From NCBI GenBank assembly GCA_001600175.1, contig BCJC01000001.1, positions 4,697,652 to 4,761,651 of the forward strand: DNA of 64,000 nucleotides. Direction: 5' to 3'. A program made the position numbers and the translations under genes. Shown piece after piece: positions 21,864 through 32,072 of this stretch. Source of the stretch: Erythrobasidium yunnanense. Taxonomy: Eukaryota > Basidiomycota > Cystobasidiomycetes > Erythrobasidiales > Erythrobasidiaceae. Under the pieces are notes generated by a model. That model did no database searches. It saw only the letters and a program-made list of their open reading frames with translations, and was not told the DNA's origin. Position 1 is the stretch's first letter. The number at the start of each line of letters is the position of its first letter.

Positions 21864-22690
21864 CTATGGGCATGTACCTCTGGCGATGAGTACGCTGCAT
21901 GGTGCGTCCTTAATGATTGCGTCAGAGACAGACCTGCGAAACAGACACGGAAGAAATCATGTCAGTCCGGTGCGATACAGATACCATAGACCGATGTTCC
22001 TCACTTGGTAGTCATTTTCTTGAGTCCTGATAGCTTTCTCTTTCCAAGGATTATGAGCTGGGCATTGTGCTTCTTTGCGACCTTCAAGAGCTGTCCTTCA
22101 GGTCTGCCATGCACGATATGCGTGAAAGTCGTTACTCCGCTATCGAATTCTTGGGCAATCTTGTTTACAGCCTGGACTTGGTTGTCGGAGCGCAGTCGCA
22201 GCTTGTCTACTCCACTATCACCTTCCCTGTATACAGCGAAACAACCATATGATATGTCAGCCAGCGGACTTAAGGGAAATTAGTGATGCCAAAGCGGGGC
22301 CTTACACTTTCGCGAGGACGTTGAAGAGGACGACAGTGTCGCCGGCCTTTGCTACATACTTGGCTTCTCTGGTGACATTCTAAGCGACGGAGAGGCAGGA
22401 AAAAAGCATTAGTCACGGAATCGATGACGGGGTTCGCAAGAAAGCGCCAGCTAAAGCACCTGAACATGCTCATCGTGGTTGAAGTCGAGTGCAGCAATGA
22501 TGACTCTTCCAGATGGTCCTGTAGTTTCCTGATTCTCTGGGATGGTCTTGCCATGTCTATCGACGATCCTGGATCGCTCTTCAGGTCGGAGCAAGGAAGC
22601 TTCGGGATAAGTATCGTTGTCCAGATCTTCTAGCGAGTACTGAGGTGCGATGACCTTTGTGTCTTCGGGGACATAGACGTTCTTCGACAT
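21864..22690 (-). CDS. Universal-stress-protein-like (USP fold) protein
   Basis: Five short exons rebuild one USP-like alpha/beta domain of about 190 residues. The leader is MSKNVYVPEDTKVIAPQYSL. Strand 1 is RVIIAALDFNHDEHVQ, followed by NVTREAKYVAKAGDTVVLFN with LAKV. After two introns come VNKIAQEFDSGVTTFTHIVH, GRPEGQLLKVAKKHNAQLII and LGKRKLSGLKKMTTK. The final exon gives SVSDAIIKDAPCSVLIARG. Bacterial and fungal USPs share this order (IIVAxD..., HGxP...AD-LIVMGxRGxSGL...GSVSxxVLxxAPCPVLV). The ATP-loop glycines (G-x2-G-x9-G-S) are only partly kept, so nucleotide binding is uncertain. A role in stress signalling is known for some relatives but inferred here. Confidence 0.72.
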
Positions 22691-23100
22691 GATGGCTGAT
22701 TTGAGAGGAGAAGAAGAAGCAAGCTCTTGGCTTATGACGACAAAGAGTTGTTTCTCGATTCTCAAATTGACGATACATACTGACAGCTAATGATGACTGA
22801 CGATAAGCTGATGTGTTCTTTGTAGAGACTATACTTTCAAGAGTTCTGGTGCGGCATGCCGACCTGGCATCCTGGCTCATGCATGAGCTAACATGATCTC
22901 TCATCACTCGCTCTCGGAAACAGCGTAAACATCAACTTCCTGGAGGATGTACCGCTCTCCTTCTCCTCTCATCCTACCGCTCTCTTGTTATTCTGCATCG
23001 CCTCGACAGCTCTGACCAATCTGAAAAACATCGTCTTTTTGAAAAGACATTAACCTCCTACCCTCCAATACCACCTCACATCCAGGAGAACAAGCACACA
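22691..23100. other. Divergent intergenic region, 410 bases
   Basis: Lies between the USP-like gene (minus) and the first member of the tandem small-protein family (plus). Strong pyrimidine tracts (tctccttctcctctcatcct, about 22956-22975; cctcctaccctccaatacca, about 23053-23072) precede the plus-strand start and mark a likely transcription start region. Confidence 0.5.
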
Positions 23101-23532
23101 ATGTCCTCTAGCGAACTATCCGGCTTAGCGACCGATTCGAACGGCGAGAGGTACTTTGTCGACATTAAAGACCGAGACGTCTACCACAAGCGAATGGCAG
23201 GATACCACAACATTGGTGGTAAACGGGTACCAGGTACCGAGCACTCTATCGCAAGACTCGGCGAACCAAACCCGAATGTAGTCATACCTATCGAAGAAGC
23301 GAAAATGCGCCTAGCTATGACCGATGAAATGCTCAAAGCATTAAATCCGAAGAAAGGCAAGAAAAGCAAAAGAGGACACGCAAACACCAACCCATCAATA
23401 CCAGCAAGGACTAGGGTGAAACGCACGGACGCGGAAAGAGTCGCTGCCGAAGTCGCTAGACTTGGAGTCAATCAAGGCAGCGGAGTCATCAAGGGTACAA
23501 GAACTCGAGGCGTAACAGCACAAAAAGGCTGA
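23101..23532 (+). CDS. Tandem small-protein family, member 1
   Basis: Intronless gene for a 143-residue basic protein, not recognised. It reads MSSSELSGLATDSNGERYFV, DIKDRDVYHKRMAGYHNIGG, RVPGTEHSIARLGEPNPNVV and EEAKMRLAMTDEMLKALNPK, then a Lys/Arg-rich tail (KKGKKSKRGHANTNP) with a helix (AERVAAEVARLGVN). The core is shared with two neighbours at 23974-24378 and 25742-25981: a TDxNGExYF box, a (Y/H)HNIGG box, an IxRLGxPxPNxVI box, then a Met-rich helix. No signal peptide or membrane segment is present. The basic tail suggests a nucleic-acid or nuclear partner, which is inference only. Confidence 0.7.
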   Translation: MSSSELSGLATDSNGERYFVDIKDRDVYHKRMAGYHNIGGKRVPGTEHSIARLGEPNPNVVIPIEEAKMRLAMTDEMLKALNPKKGKKSKRGHANTNPSIPARTRVKRTDAERVAAEVARLGVNQGSGVIKGTRTRGVTAQKG

Positions 23533-23973
23533 AGGGGTTGCATGTTTCATGTTTGTGCTGCGATGTTTCTAAGCACATATGCGATTATGCTTGCCCATCT
23601 CTCACCTCATCCAGGACCTTCACAAATTGTCAACTGACCCTATGTCTACGGAAGAGAGCACTCCTTATCGCCCTGCCCTGTTCATCCGTCTTCGATACCT
23701 CCAAAGCACAACGAGCAGAACTACCTGCGCTCCCATACACATGCGATATTCACTTACACATACTATACTCACATACCCATGCAGTCCTTACATACAAATC
23801 CGAGATGACGTTATGCAAGCACAACAGCCCTCCACCGCCTCTTGCGCCTAGATTTTGTGCCCTATCCTATGCAAGCGCCCTCGAACAGATGCGATGACAA
23901 CCTCTCTCTCTCTTCTGCTCTGAACGGCACCCACAGGGACCTCCGACACTCCAATCCTCGCATCTGCCCAAGC
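23533..23973. other. Spacer between tandem family members 1 and 2, 441 bases
   Basis: No confident gene. Two overlapping plus-strand frames occur but are rich in stops when compared with the family's pattern. The stretch should hold the 3' end of member 1 and the promoter of member 2. A ct-rich run (cctctctctctcttctgctc, about 23900-23919) lies 55 bases before the member 2 start. Confidence 0.45.
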
Positions 23974-24378
23974 ATGCCAAAACGTTTCCCTACGTACGAT
24001 GTATCTTACAGATTCCCGACAGACAGGAATGGGGAGCCTTACTTCATCAGCGAAGATGGCTACAGAGTCTACCCAAAGCGCAAATCAGGCCATCACAATA
24101 TCGGAGGCGAGATGGTCGAACCTACCGACTTCACGATCAAGCGTTTAGGCCAGCCGGATCCTAATAGAGTCATCTCGAGGAAGCACGCCGATAAGCTCTT
24201 GGGGATGACGAACGATCAGCATCGTGGATGGAAGAAAGGCAAGAAATACGAAGAGAAACGAGCGGAGCGTATAGCTCAGCGCGACGGACAGGCTAGTTCA
24301 TCTAGAGATTCAAACAGAAACAGGAGCTATGGCTCATCGGATGAAGAAAGTGAGGGCGGGCGAAAGAAAAGACGCTGA
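23974..24378 (+). CDS. Tandem small-protein family, member 2
   Basis: Intronless 134-residue protein. MPKRFPTYDVSYRFPTDRNG leads into EPYFISEDGYRVYPKRKSGH, HNIGGEMVEPTDFTIKRLGQ, PDPNRVISRKHADKLLGMTN and a long basic/Ser tail (WKKGKKYEEKRAERIAQRDG, SDEESEGGRKKRR). It aligns with member 1 along TDxNGExYF...VYxKRxxGxHNIGG...IxRLGxPxPNxVI without gaps over about 65 residues. The start at 23974 is preferred over an upstream in-frame ATG because similarity to member 1 begins just after it. The tail ends in a nuclear-signal-like cluster. Function unknown. Confidence 0.68.
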   Translation: MPKRFPTYDVSYRFPTDRNGEPYFISEDGYRVYPKRKSGHHNIGGEMVEPTDFTIKRLGQPDPNRVISRKHADKLLGMTNDQHRGWKKGKKYEEKRAERIAQRDGQASSSRDSNRNRSYGSSDEESEGGRKKRR

Positions 24379-24766
24379 GGCAGATCATGCTGGCCAATGC
24401 TCAGTGATTGGCTCGTGGGCGCCTTTCCAACAGACAGAATGCTCCTTTACATTGACGAACTGCTACTTTGCGGTCTTGGGAAGGACATGTGAACATTGGT
24501 TACGGACTTGTCTACCCATTTTGGGTTCTTGCGCATGTAGCTCTGCTTCCGTCTAATTGAGGGAGCTTGCTCTTGCTTCCGCGTACGTACACGACCTGCG
24601 ACAGTATTGCTACAACGGCGACGTGAAGATCACATCCAACTCCACTAGCTGATCCCATGTTGGCTTGAGGCATATTTCGCGGACAAGCATCCCAATTGAC
24701 ATCCTTATCTGGCGCTGCCAACTCGTAACACTTGGAAGCTCAGTCTTCACACAAGCTACTGCCTGC
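24379..24766. other. Intergenic, 388 bases
   Basis: Between member 2 and the unrelated spliced gene. The frame of the following gene stays open leftward to about 24670 without an ATG, so its first exon might lie inside this block. No trace of a further family copy was seen. Confidence 0.4.
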
Positions 24767-25501
24767 ATGCCTCTCAGGTTCATTGACGACTTCGTGTGGT
24801 CGTTGGTCGAGCGACAGCAGAAAGCCAGGCGAGCAGCCGACAGCCGGGCGCCATTCAAGGATCCACAGACTCTGGATCAGTTTCTGGCCGACCTGCAGTA
24901 TGTCGACGCCGCTGACGTGCCATATGGAGCAGATGCACAGAACTGACTATGTTCTCCAGATGGCTAGAAGACGAGGTGTCTCACATTCCAATCACACTGG
25001 CTCCGAAGGTGTGGGAACGTCAGTTCCAGGAGAGCCTCATCAATCACTGTGTAGGTGTCACTTATATATTGTCGACTTTCAAGAGCATCTAGCCTAACAC
25101 AAGAGGTCTCTTTTTTATCATAGGGTCGCCTACTCCGCACAATCGAGGCCGTACGCACTATTTGCCAACAGGATGCCTTCGACGTCTGGCGTCCTTTTGT
25201 GCAAATAGTTTTGGAAGGTATCCCCGAGGTCAGAGAATTGGGCATGCAAAGGATCATGAAGGAAAAAACATCTTGGAACCCCTGGCTGCTTAGCATGTGT
25301 CTCGCCAACATGCACTCCAACATGATGCGTGTGATGACTGATGTTGGATACAAGGACGTAGCAGGTGCGCCTCGACTCTCTTGCCTATCACACTGGGCTG
25401 ACCGCTCGGCGGACCTTCTGACTACAGATCGACTCGCACAGCAAGATATGGCAGTTCAGCGAGAAGAAGACAGCAAGTCCAAGACAGCGAATACGTCCTG
25501 A
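24767..25501 (+). CDS. Unknown helical protein inserted between family members
   Basis: Four exons. MPLRFIDDFVWSLVERQQKA and FKDPQTLDQFLADLQ join, over a 67-base intron with consensus donor gtatgt, WLEDEVSHIPITLAPKVWER and QFQESLINHC. A second intron leads to GRLLRTIEAVRTICQQDAFD, VWRPFVQIVLEGIPEVRELG, MKEKTSWNPWLLSMCLANMH and MMRVMTDVGYKDVA. A third leads to DRLAQQDMAVQREEDSKSKT. The protein is helix-rich, with five Trp residues. No family recognised. It shows no similarity to the small proteins flanking it, so it interrupts rather than belongs to that array. The frame is open for about 95 bases before the chosen ATG. Confidence 0.6.
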
Positions 25502-25741
25502 CTTTCACCATACTATCGCTGCCCACTCCACCAGATCAACGATTGACAAATATCTGCTCTTTGCTCCGCATCGATGGTAGCAACACGACGAAGGAGGCAC
25601 AAGCATATCCTGCTGGTGTTGCAGCGCCTTAGTCCGGCAAGGGCCTGCCCTTTCATAAAGCAGCGCTCCTACCCTGTCTTCGATCAGAGTCTTCTGGCCG
25701 CTTACGTCTACACCCCAACAATCTAGCCTAGATCGCAGAGT

Positions 25742-25981
25742 ATGCCACGGCGGTCATCTCGTCATACTTCTGCACAAGTACAGCAAAGCCGGACGTACCA
25801 TAACATCGCCGGGAAGCTAGTCCAAGCGACCGCCTTCACCATCGAGCGTCTAGGCAGGCCAGATCCTGATCTTGTCATCCCTGCGGAAGACGTACATGCA
25901 CTACTTCGAATGTCAGATCGGGCTTTTCAACGAGCCCAGAAACAAGGGGGCACTACAATCGTTAAAAGGGAAACAGTATGA
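25742..25981 (+). CDS. Tandem small-protein family, member 3 (short form)
   Basis: A 79-residue frame: MPRRSSRHTSAQVQQSRTYH, NIAGKLVQATAFTIERLGRP, DPDLVIPAEDVHALLRMSDR and AFQRAQKQGGTTIVKRETV. The HNIxG, TIxRLGxPxPxxVI and Met-helix boxes match members 1 and 2. The N-terminal TDxNGExYF box is replaced by an unrelated basic Ser-rich leader, and the long basic tail is absent. It may be a functional short form or a decaying copy; the matching boxes have no break. No upstream exon carrying the missing box was found. Confidence 0.6.
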   Translation: MPRRSSRHTSAQVQQSRTYHNIAGKLVQATAFTIERLGRPDPDLVIPAEDVHALLRMSDRAFQRAQKQGGTTIVKRETV

Positions 25982-26289
25982 GGAGCCAGGAGTCGAGACT
26001 TATGTCAGGAGTCATCTAGATGGCGTCGGTAAGATCTCTAACGGTTAAGACGTAAGAATCAGTGACACTGGCCAGACGCTCGGAAGTCAGATGGATGTAG
26101 GCTAGATGCATAACGTCGTCAACTCCAGACAGATCAAGAAGGATTCTGAAGAAGTATGTACATGGCTTGCTAATGCTTACAACAACCCTTTCCCACAACG
26201 ACATCCAGCCAGCCAGACAGAAAGACGGACCGCAAATGCTCTATACGTACATCTCACTCCTTATGTATTTGACAGTATGACAACCAGAG

Positions 26290-27026
26290 CTACGGCTCTG
26301 TAGACGTCGCTTCGTATCTAGCTTTTGATCCAGCGAATAGTGCAGCTTGATGTGCGAGTAGTTCTTCTTCCGTCATTCCTGATTGCGCGAGCTTGTTTGT
26401 CACTTTGCGCGCTCGGTTGTCCTGCGTGACAATATCATATCAGCTTGTGATGCGGGGGGTACAGTAACGGTCGAATTGACCTTGCTCTGCTGTTTATGCT
26501 CTGAAGCTACCTCGTCGACCTGGTCTACGAAGGCTTCGTAGCCTAAGGACTGTATCCAAAACATAGTCAGTACAGTCCTTTGTTCAAGCTACGCAAGTAG
26601 AGTAGAAGCCATCCTGACACACCTTGAGCGCTCCAATGATATGTTCGGGGAGGATGGTCTTCTTCGAGTCCTTTTCGCATATCTCATTCGCTTCACTTGA
26701 TATGAGGAGGATGAACTCTGTATTTCCACTTCCTCTCAGCTTGTACGCTCTGGGGATTTGGATTGTCCGGCCTCTCGATAGCCATAAGAGACGGACCTTT
26801 CAAGCAGTCACCGAGGAATTCCTTGACGTCTTTTGCGCATGTCATGTCGTCTGATAGGTATTCTGATGTCGTTCGAAGCGTCAGTATACAGTTAGAGAGG
26901 CAGGGGATAGCTAAGCAAGGCCAGGCCAGGCTGACCAGACACGAGTTTGGCGACTGTTGCTTTTGGGAGAGTCAGGTCATCTGGATTGGGCGTTCCCGCA
27001 GCAGCTGGGCCTTCGTTGTCGGACAT
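26290..27026 (-). CDS. NCB2: NC2-beta (Dr1) histone-fold transcription repressor
   Basis: Beta subunit of negative cofactor 2, which pairs with NC2-alpha (Bur6) through histone folds and binds TBP on DNA. Start ATG 27026 gives MSDNEGPAAAGTPNPDDLTL, PKATVAKLV, then, after an intron, EYLSDDMTCAKDVKEFL. The next exon carries the signature TEFILLISSEANEICEKDSK and KTILPEHIIGALK. Then come SLGYEAFVDQVDEVASEHKQ and a short basic C-terminal region (NRARKVTKLAQSGMTEEELL) ending EATSTEP. Human and yeast Dr1 show the same order: (D/L)PKA...EFIxxISSEANEIC...TIxPEHVIxAL...LGF. Divergent with SmF, whose start is only 97 bases away. Confidence 0.93.
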
Positions 27027-27123
27027 TGTGTACGTTCTTGACAAGTAAACCGAAGGAAAACAGGCGACTCTTTCGTTGATTCAGGACAATTTAAACCAAT
27101 CTTCAACCAGATTTCAAGCCAGC

Positions 27124-27624
27124 ATGGCCATCACACCCGTCAACCCTAAGCCATTCCTGCAAGGCCAGTCTGGCAAGCCTGTCCTCGTACGGCTCAAGTG
27201 GGGGATGGAGTATAAAGGCTACCTCGTATCCACAGACAGCTACATGAACGTGCAGGCGGGTAGCAAGATAGCATCAAGGTAGAAAAACAGCTTATACTTC
27301 ATTTTACAGCTCGCAAACACCGAGGAAATCCAAGACGGTGAATCCAAAGGCTCGCTGGGAGAAGTCTTCATTCGGTGTGTTCAGACTCATCTAGCCAGGA
27401 TGACGATATGGCTGACTTGACTGTATCTGGAACAGCTGTAACAACGTGTGTAGCCATCGCTTTTGGAGGTTCCTATGAGCCTGACATGACTGACATTGAC
27501 TTCTGATGATTTGGGATTCTACAGGTTCTATGGATGTAAGCAGCACTAAACATGATTCTTAAAGAGTATATGCTGACATACAAATGCTCTGTGCTGCAGA
27601 CAAGAACTCAAGGACGAGGAATAG
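27124..27624 (+). CDS. SMX3: Small nuclear ribonucleoprotein SmF
   Basis: Sm-ring subunit F of the spliceosomal snRNPs. Exons give [80 protein letters not shown]. Sm1 ([16 protein letters not shown]) and Sm2 (GEVFIRCNNVLWI) are complete. Total length is about 85 residues, as in the family. Four introns cut this tiny gene. The first must begin with GC rather than GT: exon 1 ends at 27255 after the CAG of MNVQ and the intron starts gcgggt. A GT donor six bases earlier would delete two conserved Sm1 residues. Shares a 97-base promoter region with NC2-beta. Confidence 0.92.
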
Positions 27625-27955
27625 ACTGCTTCTGTCGCAAGATTTCGCTGGATCCGTCGTGTACGATACGACCGCTCGCTCGCTTTCGAGCTGTACTTTT
27701 AGGAGGACATGATATACAGGATGATATACAAAGAAGAAGAAGGAATGGTGGGCATCAGCAGCGGTAGATCGAATTAGGCTGGCTTGCAGGATGCTACTGG
27801 ACAGACCGCCCAGCTCTCAAAGCGTTCACTAGCTTTCGAGCCGTGCGCAGTTACTGTGCTGCTATTTCATGCAATGCGATACTATCTATGCTATTCCAAA
27901 CCGCTTTCTTAGCATCACACCTCTTGCATCTACTCACTCCAGATTGATTGCCGAC
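27625..27955. other. Intergenic, 331 bases
   Basis: 3' flank of SmF and promoter of ERB1. An in-frame upstream ATG at 27869 would extend ERB1 by 29 residues (MQCDTIYAIPNRFLSITPLA...), but the extension is not ERB1-like. Nothing else seen. Confidence 0.45.
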
Positions 27956-30628
27956 ATGGCTCCCATCGCTGGACCCAGCAATTCGCGCAAACGAGGTGTG
28001 AATGGACAAGAGCGCGCGCCAAAAGCAGTAGAGACGTCGTTCGGTGCGCTCGAGCTGGGCGGTCAAGATATTGGTCAAATAGAGGAAGGCTCGGTAGACG
28101 AAGACTACAGCAGCGACGACGAAGAAGCGGATTTCCCAGAGATTGATGCTGGTTCAGATGAAGATGAAGACGACGAAGACGATGAAGATTTCGACGGCGA
28201 AGATAGCGAAGAAGAACAGATTTTGAGAGAACTTGCAGAAGAAGAAGATCTCGAACGGGATTTGCAAGATACTTCAGATTCCTCATTCTCATCAGATGCA
28301 GACGACGACGACGCTGTCCATGATAATGATGATCCAGACGCGCTTGGCCATGCTATTCGGAAAGCGATCACGAAACCTCACGAGGACTACGATGCATCTG
28401 AGGGTCAGGATCAGGTGTTCAACAAGAACAACATCATGGGCTACGATACACGAGAGTACTTTGATCGAGCTCTTAAAGGAAAATCGGCAATTACGGGACA
28501 GGACAGAATGACCTGGGCTGAGATAGAACCGGGTTGGGAGAGCGACGAAGGTGCTGAGGAAGGTCCTAATAGAGTAGGCAAAATACCGGAATACTTCTAT
28601 GATGGAATGCCCCATGTTGGATATGATATCGATGGAAAGAGAATTATGCGACCGGTAAAGGGAGACGAGCTAGACAAGTTCTTGGCTAGTATAGAAGATC
28701 CTTCGAGCTGGTGAGCATCCCTAATTCCCATCTGCTTCCCCTGGTATCAGCTAATGCGTGACATGCAGGACTTCCGTTGAAGACAAGCTTCTGCAGAAGA
28801 ACGTACAGCTCACAGACCAAGAGCTAGATCTAGTTCGCAGGCTAGCAAGAGCCGAGAATCCGGATGCTTCTTACGACCCGTACGCACCTACTATCGAGTG
28901 GTTTACTGGAAAGGGCAAAGAAATGGCTATGCCTCTTACAGCTGCGCCGGAGCCGAAGAGACGGTTCATACCCAGTAAATGGGAACACAAGAAGGTGAGT
29001 CACCTATCTGCGAAATTTGCGAGTGATACTCAATGATGTGCGAGCGCAGGTCATGAAGATTGTCCGAGCGATTCGACAAGGTCGCATACTGCCTCATGGA
29101 CCTAAAGCGCCTGAGAAACCCCAATTCTATGCCATCTGGTCCAACACGGACGAGCCACTCAACCTGAATCACCCAATGTCCATGCCCGCCCCTAAACTAC
29201 GTCTACCAGGGCATGAAGAGTCTTACAACCCACCCGCCGAGTATCTATTCACAGCTGACGAGAAGAAAGAATGGGACGAGACGGACTCATCAGATCGCAA
29301 GCTAGATTTCGAGCCTGCGAAATACGACAGTCTGCGAAAAGTACCTGGGTACAATAATTTCATGAAGGAAAGGTTCGATAGATGCTTGGATCTATACCTT
29401 GCACCCAGAGCCAAGAAGCGTAAACCCAAGATCCTGGAAGGCGTAACGAAGCCTGAAGATCTACTGCCGAAGCTACCGGATCCGAAGGAATTGAGGCCAT
29501 TCCCTACGTATTGCGCTATCACGTATGAACATCCTGAGAATGTCAGAGTCAGGTGCATAAGCGTAGACCCCACTGGAAGCTGGGTCTTAACGGGCGCAGA
29601 TGATGGACGGTTAAGGTTATGGGAATGCAGGCGAGGGAAATGCTTCATGCAGTGGAAGCTGAGCGACGGAGCAGTACAGAGCGTTGAATGGTGTCCGGAC
29701 GCAGACAAATTCCTCTTTGCAGCAGCTACAGAAGGCAAGCTGTCCATCGGCTCTCCCCTCGATCTTCTTCCTCCTTCCCAAGCTACTTCCCTACTCGAAT
29801 ACGCTCACGCGGCGTTCAGTATGTCAAGCGAGAACCTCCCCGCAGCAGTCGATGGCGTGAAATGGCAGAGACCCACCACTGCCTCTATAGCAGAGCAGAA
29901 CGGGATATTGCTGGAGATATCGGTGCCGGGTACGCCGAAACAAGTGACGTGGCATAGGAGAGGTGACTACCTGGCTTCAGTAGCGCCAGAAGCGGGCGCA
30001 AGAGCTGTCCTTATGCATCAAATTACAAAACATTCGACACAAGCTCCGTTCAAGAGGACGAAAGGAGTGCCGCAGAAGGTCGCTTTCCACCCTACTCGAC
30101 CGCATTTCCTGCTTGCTGTGAGTCTCGGCTGTCAACCAGCTGAGCGAAGGCAGTACTGACCCGGTGCTCTCGTTGCAGACCGAGCGCCTTGTCCGCATCT
30201 ATGACCTCATGGCGCAGACACTTGTCAAGCAACTTCAGCCGAACGTGCGACATGTCTCATCAGTCGACGTACATCCGAACGGGGACAATGTTCTTGTTGG
30301 AAGCTACGACCGCCGTTTGGTATGGCACGATCTCGATCTATCCGACAGACCATACAAGACACTCCGCTATCATCCTCGAGCCATCCGATCCGTCGCTTTC
30401 TCAACCCGCTTCCCGCTCTTCTTGTCTACGTCCGACGATGGTACGATACAGGTCTTCCATGCGACTGTATACTCGGACCTAGTCACCAATCCGCTTATCG
30501 TGCCGTTGAAGGTGCTTAAGGGACATAATGTGACGGAGGGATTGGGTGTTCTCGATGCCAAATTCCATCCGAAAGAACCGTGGATCATAAGTGCAGGTGC
30601 AGATGGTACTGCCCGTTTATGGATGTAG
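27956..30628 (+). CDS. ERB1: Ribosome biogenesis protein ERB1 (BOP1)
   Basis: ERB1 works with NOP7 and YTM1 (PeBoW complex) in the nucleolus for 27S pre-rRNA processing and 60S assembly. Four exons code for about 850 residues. The N-terminus is highly acidic ([20 protein letters not shown]). The BOP1NT region follows: [96 protein letters not shown] and [23 protein letters not shown]40 propeller follows, with [50 protein letters not shown] and the final [12 protein letters not shown]. The start at 27956 ([14 protein letters not shown]) fits the family better than the upstream ATG. Introns lie near 28712-28767, 28996-29048 and 30119-30178. Confidence 0.95.
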
Positions 30629-30727
30629 AGCTCCACTCTCTCCTATAGACGTCATTGTCTGTACTTGGTAGTCGTGCTTGTTGTAACCAAATTACAGCTA
30701 CCGCATGCTCTTTCAGCAGCTTCCCGT

Positions 30728-31792
30728 TCAGAGCGTCTCGCCTGCTGACATTCTCGCTTCTACTGCTTGTACGTATTCTAGATCCACTACTGAGTCGATC
30801 GTGATTGTCGGTTCCGCCAAATGTTCTCGAATGAATTGCCCATTCAGCATGTCAGACCCGTCGACTGGAATGCATCATGATCAGCATCGGGCGTTGACTA
30901 TGCCAAGGAGGCGGCTGACCTCTCGCTTCAGCGGATACACGGTCAGGCTCGATACCTGATTGTAGATGCCTTTCTATCAAGCGGTTTCTTGCGATTTCAG
31001 GCGGGCATTCCACCCAGACCCGCTCATCTAGCAAGCTAGTCGCTCCGTCCCAAGGGTCGCTGTTCAGCAGGACATAGAGTCCTTCGATTATGATTATGCG
31101 ATGTTGCGGAAGTATAGGATGAGGAGCGACTTCGGGATCCTTCTTGCTGTGCGAGAAAGTTCGGTAAGGTATTGGGGGTAGTAGAGGTGTCTGTCGGAGT
31201 GACTGGACGAAGGAAACATAGTCTGCAGCATCGAATGTGAAAGCGGCTCCCTATAGGTCCACTTCAGAAGCGACCAGAATGCTTTGGCATAACCAGCTCA
31301 CCCTCCGTCTACGAGCCTCGGCAGGGTCCTGTCACGCTGAAGTATAAATTGCATGTCGAAGCAAGCATCTGACTGCTTCGCACCGGCATACGATCCAGGT
31401 CAGCTCGAGTAGTATGCCAGCCGTCCAATGACACTGAGATGGCTATCTGGTCTGATTGATCATGAATCCTCGATGCAAGCGCCTGTTTCTTGTCTATATG
31501 CGCGTGATCTTGCAGATGTGCGCCTAAAAGCTCATTGATTTGCTCGACGACCGGGAACGCTATTGTCGATTTTCCAGCTCCAGGCACTCTGAGATGCTGT
31601 GTCAGCTTGCTGAGATGACCGACGTATAGTTTGCACACCCTGCGACTCCAACCAGTATACGCTTGTCATTGGGCAAGCTGCAGCGGACAATGCTTAGAAT
31701 TGTTGGAATGTTACAGGCAAGGTGGAGGAAAGCATTCACTTCTTGTACTTGTCCACAATGAGGCGCGCCAGGTCATCTACAGAGCGTTGCAT
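30728..31792 (-). CDS. P-loop kinase of the uridine kinase/phosphoribulokinase group (YFH7-like)
   Basis: ATP-dependent small-molecule kinase-like protein. Splicing joins MQRSVDDLARLIVDKYKN, LPNDKRILVGVAG and VPGAGKSTIAFPVVEQINEL, giving a Walker A of GVPGAGKST. Next come ISVSLDGWHTTRADLDRMP (the DxW/DGFH-like substrate motif), AAFTFDAADYVSFVQSLRQT, RTFSHSKKDPEVAPHPILPQ, the strand IIIIEGLYVLLN and the Arg-rich lid RNRLIERHLQSGIEPDRVSA. The last exon gives VDGSDMLNGQFIREHL and ends ARMSAGETL. Each junction restores the family's order. YFH7 and related fungal proteins have no settled substrate, so none is given here. It is divergent with YVH1 and convergent with ERB1. Confidence 0.82.
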
Positions 31793-32072
31793 GGTAGCTT
31801 GCGGGGATAAGGGAAGGTCCGCAACATCATACATAGTAGGCAGGTCAGACGAGCTTCATCTTCGCATTGAATTGAGGATTAAAGGACGAACAGAACCAGT
31901 TCTTCAAGGGTTTCTCGAGGAGCTGTTTCGCAATCCAAACTTGCGCCGAAATCGACTCCTTTCAGATCAGTGCCAAATCAAGCTGGAAACCTGGAATCAA
32001 GCAAATCTTTGGGCGACGACTGTTTCTCTCTTCTGCTCCCACCAACTCGCTGGCTGGCTTGTTCTGCGCGTG

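Noticed and set aside
28105-28371. Poly-Ser minus frame opposite ERB1
   Set aside because: Reverse reading of the GAA/GAC-rich acidic tract of ERB1; no independent evidence.
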